Source: Billgrantia aerodenitrificans
GTDB lineage: Bacteria > Pseudomonadota > Gammaproteobacteria > Pseudomonadales > Halomonadaceae
Direction: 5' to 3'
Assembly: GCF_021404405.1 (NCBI RefSeq)
Contig: NZ_JABFTV010000002.1
Coordinates: forward strand, 310,001-374,000
Length of the DNA stretch: 64,000 nt
The translations under genes and the position numbers were made by a program. The notes beneath the pieces were generated by a model. It searched no databases. It had not been told where the DNA came from and saw only the letters and a program-made list of their open reading frames with translations. Shown in pieces: positions 16,263 to 26,110 of the stretch; within the stretch, counting starts at the first letter, position 1, and each line of letters starts with the position of its first letter.

Positions 16263-17839
16263 GGCTGGCTCCGGGGCGGCTTGCTGCGGTGAATGGGGTT
16301 CGCTTCGGCCAGCAGTGTACCGGTAAAGGTGGCGCCCTCGGAACCGTCGGTGAGGTCCAGGCTGCCGCCCATGGCTTCCATCAGCGAACGGCTGATGGCT
16401 AGGCCCATGCCGAGCCCTTCCGGGCGGCTGGAGTGAAACGGCGTAAAAATCGCCTGGGCCTGTTCGACGGCGATGCCGGGGCCCTGGTCGCTGACGCTGA
16501 AGGTCACTTCACGCTGGCCACTGCGCCGTGCGCGGATTTCGACCCGCACGGCGGCAGGCCGTTCGCGGCTCGCTTCCAAGGCGTTGAGCAGCAGATTGAC
16601 CAGCACCTGCTCCAGCGCGATGGGGTCGGCCATCACGCGGGGCAGCGTTTCCGGCAACTGGTACTCGAGAGTGATGCCTGCCTGCTGATACTGCCACTCG
16701 CACAGTCGGCAGGCGGCATCCACCACCTCGAACAGCGCGACCGGGCGCGGGCGGGTCTGCCCCTTGCGCACGAAGGTGCGAATGTGACGCAGCCGCTGCG
16801 CCAGTCGCTGTACCTGGGTATCGATCCGCTCCAGCGGCAGGGCGAGGTCGCTGGCCGGGCGATTCGGATCGGCACGCAGCTGCAGCAGCGCGCCGCTGAT
16901 GTAATTGGCGATGGCGCCCAGCGGCTGGTTCAGCTCATGGGCGATGTTGGAGGCGAGCTCGCCGGTGGTGGCCAGGCGGTTGGCGTGGGCGATCTGTTCC
17001 TGGTGGCGTCGTGCCTGAGCCTCGGCGGCCTTGCGCAGGCCGATGTCGCGATTGAGCAGCGAGAGGTGGTCGGGCTCGGCGCCGGGGCCGCGGTGGGCCA
17101 GCACCACGCTGAGTACCGGCACCGGCCCCTTGGGGCCCGGCATCTCCAGCTCGCCGCTCCAGGAGCCGTAGCGGGCCACGGCGGGCAGCACGATCTCACG
17201 CAGGATGGCAAGCGATGCCGGGGTATAGGCCCGTTCGAGCCGGGCATCGAGCCCTTCGCGCGGCAACCCCAGCAGGCGTCGCGCCGCCTCGTTGGAGTAG
17301 AACAGCCGCTCGTCGCCGTCGCAGAACAGCACGTAGTCGGTGGTCGATTCCACTACCCGGGCCAGGCGCTCGCGATTGGCCTCGGCGCGAATGCGTCGGC
17401 CCACGTCGCGGGAGACGCAGAGCACGTCGATCAGCTCGCCGGTGGCCGGGTCGCGGCGGGTGCGGCTGGTGGTCTCGAACCAGACGTAGTGTCCGTCCTT
17501 GGCGCGGAAGCGGTAGGTCTGCTGATAGAAACCGTCGTGATAGTAGACCCGCGGCGACTTGTTGAGCAGGTCGGCGAGGTCGGCAGGGTGGAACAGGTCG
17601 TAGGCCGAGACGCCGATCAGCTCCTCGGGCTCGTAGCCGAGCAGGTCGCGGGCGGCCTGGGAGGCGTAGAGGAAGGTGCCGTCGCGGGCGTGGCGCGAGA
17701 TCAGGTCGGTGGTGCTCTCCGCCAGCCAGCGATAGTGGCGCTTCTCCTCGTCGAGCTCGGCGACTCTCGCTTCGAGAGCGGCCTTGTGGGCCTCGAGTTC
17801 GGCCAGCCGGGCGCGCAGCGCCTCGCGTTCGTCGGCCAT
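16259..17839 (-). CDS. PAS-domain sensor histidine kinase (FixL-like)
   Basis: This 526-residue cytoplasmic kinase has an N-terminal coiled coil (about 1-40), two or three PAS domains (about 40-160, 165-285) and a kinase core. The phospho-acceptor His sits in NIAHELNQPLGAIANY (about residue 305), the N box is LVNLLLNALEASRE and the G1 box is SDQGPGIAVEQ. No transmembrane segment is present. The architecture and H box match FixL/TodS-type HisKA kinases. Whether a PAS binds haem cannot be decided. It is coupled to the 2OG oxygenase upstream and the FixJ-like gene downstream. Confidence 0.88.
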   Translation of the reverse strand: MADEREALRARLAELEAHKAALEARVAELDEEKRHYRWLAESTTDLISRHARDGTFLYASQAARDLLGYEPEELIGVSAYDLFHPADLADLLNKSPRVYYHDGFYQQTYRFRAKDGHYVWFETTSRTRRDPATGELIDVLCVSRDVGRRIRAEANRERLARVVESTTDYVLFCDGDERLFYSNEAARRLLGLPREGLDARLERAYTPASLAILREIVLPAVARYGSWSGELEMPGPKGPVPVLSVVLAHRGPGAEPDHLSLLNRDIGLRKAAEAQARRHQEQIAHANRLATTGELASNIAHELNQPLGAIANYISGALLQLRADPNRPASDLALPLERIDTQVQRLAQRLRHIRTFVRKGQTRPRPVALFEVVDAACRLCEWQYQQAGITLEYQLPETLPRVMADPIALEQVLVNLLLNALEASRERPAAVRVEIRARRSGQREVTFSVSDQGPGIAVEQAQAIFTPFHSSRPEGLGMGLAISRSLMEAMGGSLDLTDGSEGATFTGTLLAEANPIHRSKPPRSQP

Positions 17840-18498
17840 CAGCGCGCCGGGTCGACCAGGCCGCCGAGCGAGGCGTTGCGCCGGAACCAGCCGGCGATGC
17901 TGGCTCGCGGCAGGCGGGTGGGCAGCACCTCGTGGGGCACGGTCTCGGCGAGAAAGCAGGCGAAGTTGCCGGCTTCCGGGCGTACCCGGGCCACTTCGCG
18001 TTCCGGTTCGTCGGCGGCGAAGATCGCCATTTCCCCGCCGCCGTCCGCCGGCCAGTCGGGGTTGAGGTAGCCCACCGTGGAGACCACCCGGTTGGCGCGT
18101 CCGCGAAAGCTGTCCAGATGCTTCTTGTAGAAGGCCCCGGGCGGGTAGTGGGCGAAGTGCGCCTCGTATTCGAACAGCCCCAGGAACAGCGCCTGATTCA
18201 GTTCGCGCTGCAGCTCGCCCATGGCTTCGAGGTAGCGGCGCTGGGCCAGGCTCTCACGGTCGAGCCAGCGGATGGCGTCGCCGCGGATGTCGCGACGCAG
18301 CTGGTGCTCGTCGCCGCGGCCGATGCCGGCGGCAGCCAGGGCGTCGCGCTCGGCCATTTCCATCAGCTCCCGATGCAACTCCTGGCACAGCTCGGCGTCG
18401 AGAAATCCCTCGCCGACGAACCAGCCCTTTTCGACCAGGGCATCGACCAACTGAGGCAGGGCATTGGCCGCAAAGGCCGGGCGGGTGAGCAGCGACAT
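17839..18498 (-). CDS. 2-oxoglutarate-Fe(II) oxygenase family protein
   Basis: This 219-residue protein resembles the prolyl 4-hydroxylase-like 2OG oxygenases. The iron ligands are visible as HLD (KKHLDSFRG, about residue 125) and PHEVLP (about 190), followed by the 2OG-binding Arg in RASIAGWFR. Members hydroxylate protein or small-molecule substrates using O2. Its end touches the start of the PAS kinase gene, making a three-gene coupled unit with the FixLJ-like pair. A link between oxygen or 2OG status and that signalling pair is tempting but unproven. Confidence 0.82.
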   Translation of the reverse strand: MSLLTRPAFAANALPQLVDALVEKGWFVGEGFLDAELCQELHRELMEMAERDALAAAGIGRGDEHQLRRDIRGDAIRWLDRESLAQRRYLEAMGELQRELNQALFLGLFEYEAHFAHYPPGAFYKKHLDSFRGRANRVVSTVGYLNPDWPADGGGEMAIFAADEPEREVARVRPEAGNFACFLAETVPHEVLPTRLPRASIAGWFRRNASLGGLVDPAR

Positions 18499-18534
18499 GA
18501 ATGCGACGAACCTCCAGGAAGGCGGGCAGCAGGA

Positions 18535-19179
18535 TCAGGAGCGGCGCGTGGCGGTATCCGGACTGCGCAGCAGACGTTCGGGAAAATAGCATAGCCGACC
18601 CTGCGGCGGCTCATCGAACAGGCTGATGGGACGCTCGAAGCCCTCCGCCAGCAGCTCCACCAGCATCATGGCCGAGAGCCCCCAGATCACCTGGCCCTGG
18701 GTGTGGTAGCTGGGCACGTAGTGGGGGCGTCCGTCGACCGGGATCACGTCGGTATGGTGACGGCGGTCCTCGAGGAACAGCTCGAGCGGCACCTCGAAGA
18801 TGGCGTCCAGCTCGGCGGGGTCGGGCGTGAGCGGCAGGTCCGGCGGGATCAGCCCCACATAGGGCGTGACCAGAATGCCGTGCAGCGAAATCACGTCCGA
18901 CAGGCGGCCGAGCAGCTCGACCCGCTCCGGCGGCAGGGCGATCTCCTCGTGGGATTCACGCAGCGCGGTGAACAGCAGGTCGCGGTCGTCCTCCTCGCGC
19001 TTGCCGCCGGGAAACGCCACCTGGCCGCTGTGCGTATTGAGATGCCCTGCACGGCGGGTGAACAGCAGCGTCGGTTCGGGGCGCTCGACGATCGGCATGA
19101 GTACCGCGGCACGCGGCATGTCGAGGCGCAGATGGCGGGGCTCGTGCGCTTGCAGGCGCTTGCGAAGTTTCTCTAACAT
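18535..19179 (-). CDS. nudL: Nudix hydrolase, CoA pyrophosphatase (NudL) type
   Basis: This is a 214-residue enzyme with a Nudix box at about residues 78-100 (GGKREEDDRDLLFTALRESH followed by EEIAL). The preceding HSGQVAFPGG and the LLFTRRAGHLNTH segment are typical of the YeaB/NudL family, which hydrolyses coenzyme A to 3',5'-ADP and phosphopantetheine. The ATG at 19179 (MLEKLRKRLQ) is preferred to the longer frame because the extra 24 residues overlap the divergent Nudix gene promoter. It may be co-transcribed with the downstream 2OG oxygenase gene (36-bp gap). Confidence 0.82.
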   Translation of the reverse strand: MLEKLRKRLQAHEPRHLRLDMPRAAVLMPIVERPEPTLLFTRRAGHLNTHSGQVAFPGGKREEDDRDLLFTALRESHEEIALPPERVELLGRLSDVISLHGILVTPYVGLIPPDLPLTPDPAELDAIFEVPLELFLEDRRHHTDVIPVDGRPHYVPSYHTQGQVIWGLSAMMLVELLAEGFERPISLFDEPPQGRLCYFPERLLRSPDTATRRS

Positions 19180-19249
19180 GGGGTTTCCGTCGGGTTTGAT
19201 TCCTTCTACCCGGGGGCCTTTGCCGACGTCAAGCCTGCCAGGGAGACTC

Positions 19250-19807
19250 ATGAACTTCTGCAGCCACTGTGGCCAAACCGTGCGTTTCGCGATTCCGGCA
19301 GGAGACGATCGGCCCAGGTACTTGTGCGACGCCTGCGGTTCGATCCACTACCAGAACCCGCGCATCGTGGCCGGCACGCTGCCGGTGAGCGGCTCGCGCA
19401 TCCTGCTCTGTCGCCGCGCCATCTCGCCGCGCAAGGGCTACTGGACCCTGCCGGCGGGCTTCATGGAGAACGCCGAGACCACCGTGCAGGCAGCGGCCCG
19501 CGAAACCTGGGAAGAGGCCTGTGCCGAGGTCGATATTCATGGACTCTACACCCTGATCAACCTGCCGCACATCAACCAGGTCTACATGATCTTCCGCGCC
19601 GAGCTCACGGGCGGCTTTTCCGCCGGCCCGGAGAGTCTCGAAGTGGCCCTGTTCGAAGAGCACGAGATCCCCTGGGACGAGCTGGCCTTCCCCACCATCG
19701 AGCGCACCCTGCGCCATTTCTACGCCGACCGTGGCGATGGCCATTATCCCCTGCACATCAGCGACATCACCGCCGAGGACCGCGAACGCTACTTTGGCTC
19801 TGCATGA
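19250..19807 (+). CDS. Zinc-ribbon Nudix hydrolase
   Basis: This 185-residue protein has an N-terminal zinc ribbon (CSHCG and CDACG, about residues 4-30) followed by a Nudix domain with GFMENAETTVQAAARETWEEA at about 67-87. It resembles the NADH-pyrophosphatase-like ADP-ribose or dinucleotide hydrolases with a short Zn ribbon. The ATG at 19250 follows CAGGGAGACTC, and the first Cys comes directly after. It diverges from nudL, with only about 70 bp between the starts. Confidence 0.85.
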   Translation: MNFCSHCGQTVRFAIPAGDDRPRYLCDACGSIHYQNPRIVAGTLPVSGSRILLCRRAISPRKGYWTLPAGFMENAETTVQAAARETWEEACAEVDIHGLYTLINLPHINQVYMIFRAELTGGFSAGPESLEVALFEEHEIPWDELAFPTIERTLRHFYADRGDGHYPLHISDITAEDRERYFGSA

Positions 19808-19877
19808 CGAGGCTCCGCGTAAGGGGGCGGCATGACTGGGGTTCGGCTTGATGGGCATTCGATGAGGAACGGGTAAC

Positions 19878-20837
19878 GTGGACAAGTTCGAGCTGAAGCT
19901 GGACCAGGCGGCCCGTGCGGCCTGGCTCTCCTACGTGGGCGGGCGAACCCAGGACGAGATCGCCAGCCAACTGGGGGTGTCGCGCCCCGGCGTGCAGCGG
20001 CTGCTGGCCCTGGCGCGCCAGGAGGGGCTGGTCAAGGTGCACATCGACCACCCGCTGGCCAACTGCATGGTGATGTCGGATGCCATCCTCAAGCGCTTCG
20101 GGCTCGAGTTCTGCGATGTGGTGCCGGCCGACCCGGAAGCTCCCGAGAGCAGCGCCCACTACCTGGCGGTGGCCGGGGCAGAGCGCCTGGCGAGGTTGAT
20201 CGAGCGCTCCGAACCGCTGACCCTGTCGCTGGGTACGGGCCGCTCGGTGCGCGCCACGGTGGAGGCGCTCAGCCGCATCGAGCGTCCCCAGCACCGCTTC
20301 GTCTCGCTGGTGGGCAACGTCGCCCGTGACGGCTCCGCCAACCGCTACGACGGGGTGATGGTGCTGGCCGACAAGACCGGCGGCGAGCGCTTCCTGTTGC
20401 CGGCGCCGGTGGTGGCCGGTTCGGTGGAGGAGAAGGAGGCGATGCTCGGCCAGCGCCTGTTCCAGGCCATCGTCGAGGTCGCCAAGGAGGCCGAGGCGGC
20501 CTACATCGGCGTGGGCCGCATCGACCGCCAGGCCACCCTGTTCCAGGACCACTTCATCAGCGAGGCCGAGCTCGACGAACTGCTCAGTCGCAACGCCGTG
20601 GGCGAGCTGCTCGGCTGGCCGCTCGACCGCAACGGCGCCGTCATCGAGTGCTCGATCACCCGCCGCGTCACCAGCCTGCCGCTGGAGATGTTTCGCGACC
20701 AGAGCCTGGTGGCACTGGCCGGCGGTCGCGAAAAGGGGCCAGCGATTCTCGCCGCGCTGCGCGGCGGCTGGCTCAAGGGGCTCATCACCGACGAGAGTGC
20801 CGCACGCTTCATCCTCGAAAGCGAAGGGCTTTCCTGA
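19878..20837 (+). CDS. SorC/DeoR-type sugar-binding transcriptional regulator
   Basis: This 319-residue regulator has an N-terminal helix-turn-helix (WLSYVGGRTQDEIASQLGVSRPGVQRL, about 15-42) and a SorC-type sugar-binding effector domain (about 60-315). The GTG start at 19878 follows GAGGAACGG. It lies directly upstream of, and in the same orientation as, the polyol ABC transporter operon, so it most likely controls that operon in response to a phosphorylated or free polyol or ketose. A palindromic candidate operator lies 67 bp after its stop. The AraC-type MtlR of Pseudomonas mannitol operons is not present here. Confidence 0.88.
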   Translation: MDKFELKLDQAARAAWLSYVGGRTQDEIASQLGVSRPGVQRLLALARQEGLVKVHIDHPLANCMVMSDAILKRFGLEFCDVVPADPEAPESSAHYLAVAGAERLARLIERSEPLTLSLGTGRSVRATVEALSRIERPQHRFVSLVGNVARDGSANRYDGVMVLADKTGGERFLLPAPVVAGSVEEKEAMLGQRLFQAIVEVAKEAEAAYIGVGRIDRQATLFQDHFISEAELDELLSRNAVGELLGWPLDRNGAVIECSITRRVTSLPLEMFRDQSLVALAGGREKGPAILAALRGGWLKGLITDESAARFILESEGLS

Positions 20838-20903
20838 CCCGATTCGACCTGGCTTAACCTAAAGTCTAAGGGCCTTGCCTTTGCCTTTTGCTGCGCGCTG
20901 TCC

Positions 20904-20937
20904 GATCATTTGATCGTAAGATGAGTAAATGATCAAA
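20904..20937. promoter_or_regulatory. Palindromic candidate operator of the polyol operon
   Basis: GATCATTT (20904-20911) is repeated inverted as AAATGATC (20927-20934). The overlapping pair TTTGATC (20909-20915) and GATCAAA (20931-20937) is also inverted, centre to centre 22 bp. SorC-family regulators bind such spaced dyads; its position before the transporter gene supports this. Binding is inferred. Confidence 0.5.
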
Positions 20938-20945
20938 ACCGCGAC

Positions 20946-20999
20946 TCCCGGCACCCAACAACAATTCCCGGCACCCAACAACAATTTCCACCAACAACA
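20946..20999 (+). repeat. CAA-rich repeat in the leader of the polyol transporter gene
   Basis: Two tandem 20-bp units (each TCCCGGCACCCAACAACAAT) are followed by a degenerate third (CCACCAACAACAA). Each supplies an AACAACAA core, the A-rich 'CA motif' to which Hfq/Crc binds in Pseudomonas catabolite-repressed mRNAs. The repeats end about 40 nt before the ATG at 21039. Confidence 0.7.
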
Positions 21000-21038
21000 A
21001 CGCCCCCAGCGGGTACGCCAAGCACACAGGAGCCCGAC

Positions 21039-22343
21039 ATGAAGTTCGCCTACGCCTTTCCCCTGGCCGGCCTGGCACTTGCCGCCACTAGCGCCGCCCA
21101 GGCCGAGACCATCACCGTGGCCACGGTCAACAACAACGACATGGTGATCATGCAGAGTCTGACCAGCGCCTTCGAGGAAGCGCATCCCGGTATCAGCGTC
21201 AACTGGGTGGTGCTCGAGGAGAACGTGTTGCGCCAGCGCCTGACCACCGACATCGCCACCGGCGGCGGTCAGTTCGATGTCATGACCATCGGTACCTACG
21301 AGGCGCCGATCTGGGCCGAGCGCGGCTGGTTGGTCGCTCTCGACGATCTGCTCGAGGCGTACCAGGCGGAGGACCTGCTCAAGCCGGTGCGCGACGGCCT
21401 CTCGCACAATGGCTCCCTGTACGCGCTGCCGTTCTACGCCGAGAGTTCGATGCTCTACTACCGCACCGACCTGTTCGAGGAAGCCGGCATCGAAATGCCC
21501 GAGCAACCGAGCTGGGAAGAGGTGCGTGAATGGGCCGCCGAGCTGCACGACCCCGCCAATCAACTGGCCGGTATCTGCCTGCGTGGCAAGCCGGGCTGGG
21601 GCGAGAACATGGCCTTCGTCTCCACCCTGGTGAACACCTTCGGCGGGCGCTGGTTTGACGAGGAGTGGAATCCCGAACTCGATTCGCCGGCCTGGCAGGA
21701 GGCCATCGGCTTCTATGTCGACCTGCTCGGCAACTATGGCCCGCCGGGGGCCAGCTCCAACGGCTTCAACGAAAACCTGGCGCTGTTCTCCCGCGGCAAC
21801 TGCGCCATGTGGGTCGACGCCACCTCGGCGGCGGGCAAGCTCTACAACCCGGACGAATCCCAGGTCGCCGATCGTCTCGGCTTCGCCCCGGCGCCGGTGG
21901 CAGAGACGCCCAAGGGAGCGCACTGGCTGTGGTCCTGGGCGTTGGCGATTCCCGCCTCTTCTGACAAGCAGGAGGCCGCCCAGACCTTCCTGACCTGGGC
22001 CACGTCCCAGGAGTACATCGAGCTGGTCGGCGAGACCCAGGGCTGGACCAGCGTGCCGCCGGGTACTCGTGAATCCACCTACGCCAACGAGAACTACCAG
22101 CGCGAGGCGCCCTTCGCCGGCTTCGTGCTCGATGCCATCAACAGCGCCGACCCCACCGACTCGACGCTGGAGCCGAGCCCCTACATCGGTGTGCAGTTCG
22201 TGGGCATTCCCGAGTTCCAGTCGATCGGTACCCAGGTGGGTCAGACCATCGCCGCGGCGCTGACCGGCGATACCGGCGTCGAGCAGGCGCTGCAGAACGC
22301 CCAGCGCGCCACCGCGCGCACCATGCAGCGCGCCGGTTACTGA
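21039..22343 (+). CDS. smoE: Polyol ABC transporter substrate-binding protein
   Basis: This 434-residue periplasmic binding protein of the CUT1 sugar family has a signal peptide (about 1-22, ending AQAETITVATV) and typical family segments (PALPFYAESSMLYYR-like LPFYAESSMLYYRTDLF, about 125-142; WSWALAIPASSDKQEAA near 300). Gene order (binding protein, two permeases, ATPase, dehydrogenases, kinase) matches smoEFGK/mtlEFGK of Rhodobacter and Pseudomonas, which import sorbitol, mannitol and arabitol. AGGAGCCCGAC precedes the ATG. A perfect 9-bp hairpin follows the stop, which may protect or attenuate the message. Confidence 0.88.
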   Translation: MKFAYAFPLAGLALAATSAAQAETITVATVNNNDMVIMQSLTSAFEEAHPGISVNWVVLEENVLRQRLTTDIATGGGQFDVMTIGTYEAPIWAERGWLVALDDLLEAYQAEDLLKPVRDGLSHNGSLYALPFYAESSMLYYRTDLFEEAGIEMPEQPSWEEVREWAAELHDPANQLAGICLRGKPGWGENMAFVSTLVNTFGGRWFDEEWNPELDSPAWQEAIGFYVDLLGNYGPPGASSNGFNENLALFSRGNCAMWVDATSAAGKLYNPDESQVADRLGFAPAPVAETPKGAHWLWSWALAIPASSDKQEAAQTFLTWATSQEYIELVGETQGWTSVPPGTRESTYANENYQREAPFAGFVLDAINSADPTDSTLEPSPYIGVQFVGIPEFQSIGTQVGQTIAAALTGDTGVEQALQNAQRATARTMQRAGY

Positions 22344-22361
22344 ACCGCGCCACCCGCCCTG

Positions 22362-22385
22362 CCGCCGGGGTAGTGCCCGGCGGCC
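22362..22385 (+). terminator. Intercistronic hairpin after the binding-protein gene
   Basis: GCCGCCGGG (22362-22370) and CCCGGCGGC (22377-22385) form a perfect 9-bp stem with loop GTAGTG. No T-tract follows, so this is more likely a stabilising or partial-termination hairpin giving excess binding protein over permeases. Confidence 0.6.
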
Positions 22386-22412
22386 AACCTTTCGACCTTC
22401 CGTGGTGATGCT

Positions 22413-23303
22413 ATGAGCAAGACACGCGCCTCCGGGCGTACCGTCGGCGGTCTGCGCTCGCTGTCGCTGCAGGCGCCCGCGGTCACGCTGCTGCTGCTGT
22501 GGATGCTGGTGCCGCTGGGCATGACCGTATGGTTCTCTCTGCAGCGCTACAACCTGCTGATGCCGGAGATGGTCGGCTTCGCCGGCCTGGAAAACTACGA
22601 ATTCCTGTTCACCGACCCGGCGCTGTGGCGCGCCATGGGCAACACCCTGGTGCTGGTGGGCTCGGTGCTGACCATCACCGTGGTCGGCGGCGTGCTGCTG
22701 GCGGTGCTGTTCCAGCAGGAGTTTCCCGGTCGCGGCATCGCTCGGGTGCTGGCCATCTCGCCGTTCTTCGTCATGCCCACGGTCAGTGCGCTGGTGTGGA
22801 AGAACATGATGATGCACCCGAGCAACGGGGTGCTGGCGTGGCTCGCCGGGGTGTTCGGGCTGCCGGCGGTGGACTGGTTCTCGTCGCTGCCGATGACCTC
22901 GATCATCATCATCGTGGCCTGGCAGTGGCTGCCGTTCGCGCTGCTGATCCTGCTCACTGCCATGCAGTCTCTCGACGAGGATCAGGTCGAGGCGGCACGC
23001 ATGGACGGGGCCGGCCCCATCGCGGTGTTCTTCTACATCACTCTGCCGCACCTCAAGCGTGCCATCAGCGTGGTGATCATGATCCAGATGATCTTCCTGC
23101 TGACGATCTTCGCCGAGATCTACGTCACCACCTCGGGTGGCCCGGGGCTCGCCACCACCAACCTGGCGTTCCTGATCTACATGCAGGCGCTGCTCGACTT
23201 CGACGTCGGCCTGGCCTCCGCGGGTGGGGTGGTCGCCATCATCCTGGCCAACATCGTCGCCATCTTCCTGGTCCGGCTGGTGGCCAGGAACCTGGAAAAC
23301 TGA
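22413..23303 (+). CDS. smoF: Polyol ABC transporter permease 1
   Basis: This 296-residue inner-membrane protein has six predicted spans. The CUT1 permease EAA loop is visible as EAARMDGAGPIAVFFYITLPHL at about residues 192-213. It begins with a basic segment and a first span (VTLLLLWMLVPLGMTVWFSL). It forms the translocation channel with the next permease and lies 15 bp upstream of it. Confidence 0.9.
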   Translation: MSKTRASGRTVGGLRSLSLQAPAVTLLLLWMLVPLGMTVWFSLQRYNLLMPEMVGFAGLENYEFLFTDPALWRAMGNTLVLVGSVLTITVVGGVLLAVLFQQEFPGRGIARVLAISPFFVMPTVSALVWKNMMMHPSNGVLAWLAGVFGLPAVDWFSSLPMTSIIIIVAWQWLPFALLILLTAMQSLDEDQVEAARMDGAGPIAVFFYITLPHLKRAISVVIMIQMIFLLTIFAEIYVTTSGGPGLATTNLAFLIYMQALLDFDVGLASAGGVVAIILANIVAIFLVRLVARNLEN

Positions 23304-23318
23304 GGCGAGGAGCCGCTC

Positions 23319-24224
23319 ATGACCACACTCAAGACCAAGGTGCTGCCGGCCGAGGGCCACCTGGCCGCCACGTCCAGCGGAGCGCGGGCCCGGCATACGC
23401 CGCTGATGCCAAGCGCCGGGATGCGGCGGCTATGGCTCACGCTGCTGGGCTGGGGCATTGCGCTGATCATTTTCTTTCCCATCCTGTGGATGGTGCTGAC
23501 CGGCTTCAAGACCGAGGCCGAGGCGATTGCCGACCCCAGCCTGATCTTCACTCCGACGCTGGAGAGCTACGTGGCCGTTCAGGCCCGGGCCGACTACTTC
23601 AAGTTCGCCATGAACAGCGTGGTGGTGGCCTTCGGCTCGACCCTGCTGGCGCTACTCATCGCCATCCCCGCTGCCTACGCCATGGCCTTTCTGCCCACGC
23701 GGCGCACCAAGGCCACGCTGCTGTGGATGCTCTCCACCAAGATGCTGCCGCCGGTGGGCGTGCTGGTGCCTATCTATCTGATCTTCCGCGATCTGGGCCT
23801 GCTCGACACCCGCTCCGGGCTGATCATCGTCTACACCCTGATGAACCTGCCGATCGTGGTATGGATGCTCTACACCTTCTTCAAAGACCTGCCGCGGGAC
23901 ATCCTCGAAGCGGGGCGCATGGACGGCGCGAACACCTTCCAGGAAGTGGTCTACCTGCTGTTGCCGCTGACCCTTCCCGGCATCGCCTCCACCGGGCTGC
24001 TGTCGGTGATCCTGAGCTGGAACGAGGCGTTCTGGAGCCTCAATCTCACTTCGTCCAACGCCGCACCGCTCACCGCCTACATCGCATCGTTCTCGAGTCC
24101 CGAGGGGCTGTTCTGGGCCAAGCTCTCGGCCGCTTCGACCATGGCCATCGCGCCGATCCTGATCTTCGGTTGGTTGACCCAGAAGCAGATGGTACGCGGT
24201 CTCACCTTCGGCGCCGTCAAGTAA
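23319..24224 (+). CDS. smoG: Polyol ABC transporter permease 2
   Basis: This 301-residue permease has a long polar N-terminus (about 1-40) and six spans. The EAA motif is EAGRMDGANTFQEVVYLLLPLTLP at about 200-222. It is the second CUT1 channel subunit. GAGGAG precedes the ATG, and the gene is 12 bp from the ATPase gene. The sequence closely follows the MtlG/SmoG pattern (TGFKTEAEAIADPSLIFTPT). Confidence 0.9.
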   Translation: MTTLKTKVLPAEGHLAATSSGARARHTPLMPSAGMRRLWLTLLGWGIALIIFFPILWMVLTGFKTEAEAIADPSLIFTPTLESYVAVQARADYFKFAMNSVVVAFGSTLLALLIAIPAAYAMAFLPTRRTKATLLWMLSTKMLPPVGVLVPIYLIFRDLGLLDTRSGLIIVYTLMNLPIVVWMLYTFFKDLPRDILEAGRMDGANTFQEVVYLLLPLTLPGIASTGLLSVILSWNEAFWSLNLTSSNAAPLTAYIASFSSPEGLFWAKLSAASTMAIAPILIFGWLTQKQMVRGLTFGAVK

Positions 24225-24236
24225 CGAGGTTTCCCC

Positions 24237-25375
<1,139 letters not shown>

Positions 25376-25379
<4 letters not shown>

Positions 25380-26110
25380 GTGGGGCAGGCATGGAAACGC
25401 TGATCTTCGACTGCGATGGCGTGCTGGTGGACAGCGAGGTAATTGCCGAGGCGACGCTGATGCAGCAGCTCCGCCAGTTGCTGCCGGACATTCCCGATGA
25501 CGTCGCCCTGCGCCAGGCGCTGGGCATGACCACTGGGGCGATTCTCGCACGGCTGGAGCGGCAGAGCGCCCACCGTCTGCCCGCCGATGCACTGGAGCGT
25601 ATCGACAGCGCCATCGAGGCGCGCCTGGCCGAGGAGCTGCGTGCCGTCGAAGGCGTGGCGGATACCCTGGCCGGCATCGAGCTGCCGCTGGCCATCGTCT
25701 CCAACAGCCGCCGTCGGCGGGTGCTGGCTTCGCTGGCCGTCACCGGTCTCGACGCCCGACTGGGCGAGGTGCCGCTGTTCACCGCCGACGAGGTCGAACG
25801 GCCCAAGCCGGCGCCCGATCTCTACCTGCTGGCGGCACGCCGCATGGGGCGGGCGCCGGGCGACTGCCTGGTGGTGGAAGACAGTGTTTCCGGCGTGACC
25901 GCGGCCCACGCCGCCGGCATGACGGTGATCGGCTTCACCGGTGCCAGTCACATCGAGGAGGGCCATGTCGCACGACTGCTGGAGGCCGGGGCGTGGCGGG
26001 TGCTGCCGGCCATGCGTGGCCTCGAGACCTTGATTCAGCTGTGGCGTGAACGGCGCCGTGCCGGTGCAAAGGCGGCCACGAATGAAACCAACGAGGAAGG
26101 CCCAAGATGA
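25376..26110 (+). CDS. HAD-superfamily sugar phosphatase
   Basis: This 244-residue HAD hydrolase has motif I FDCDGVLVDSE (about 10), motif II SNS (about 105), a Lys in RPKPAPDLYLLAARRMG (about 145) and an acidic motif VVEDSVSGVTAA (about 165). The pattern is that of beta-phosphoglucomutase-like and sugar-phosphate phosphatases. It overlaps both the ATPase gene and the next dehydrogenase gene by four bases. In mtl/smo operons a HAD protein is common; the substrate is probably a sugar or polyol phosphate by-product, which is inference. Confidence 0.85.

Noticed and set aside
20859..23396. 845-codon minus-strand open frame opposite the polyol transporter genes
   Set aside because: It is a high-GC antisense shadow with His/Gln/Gly-rich composition; the plus strand encodes a well-recognised binding protein and permease.
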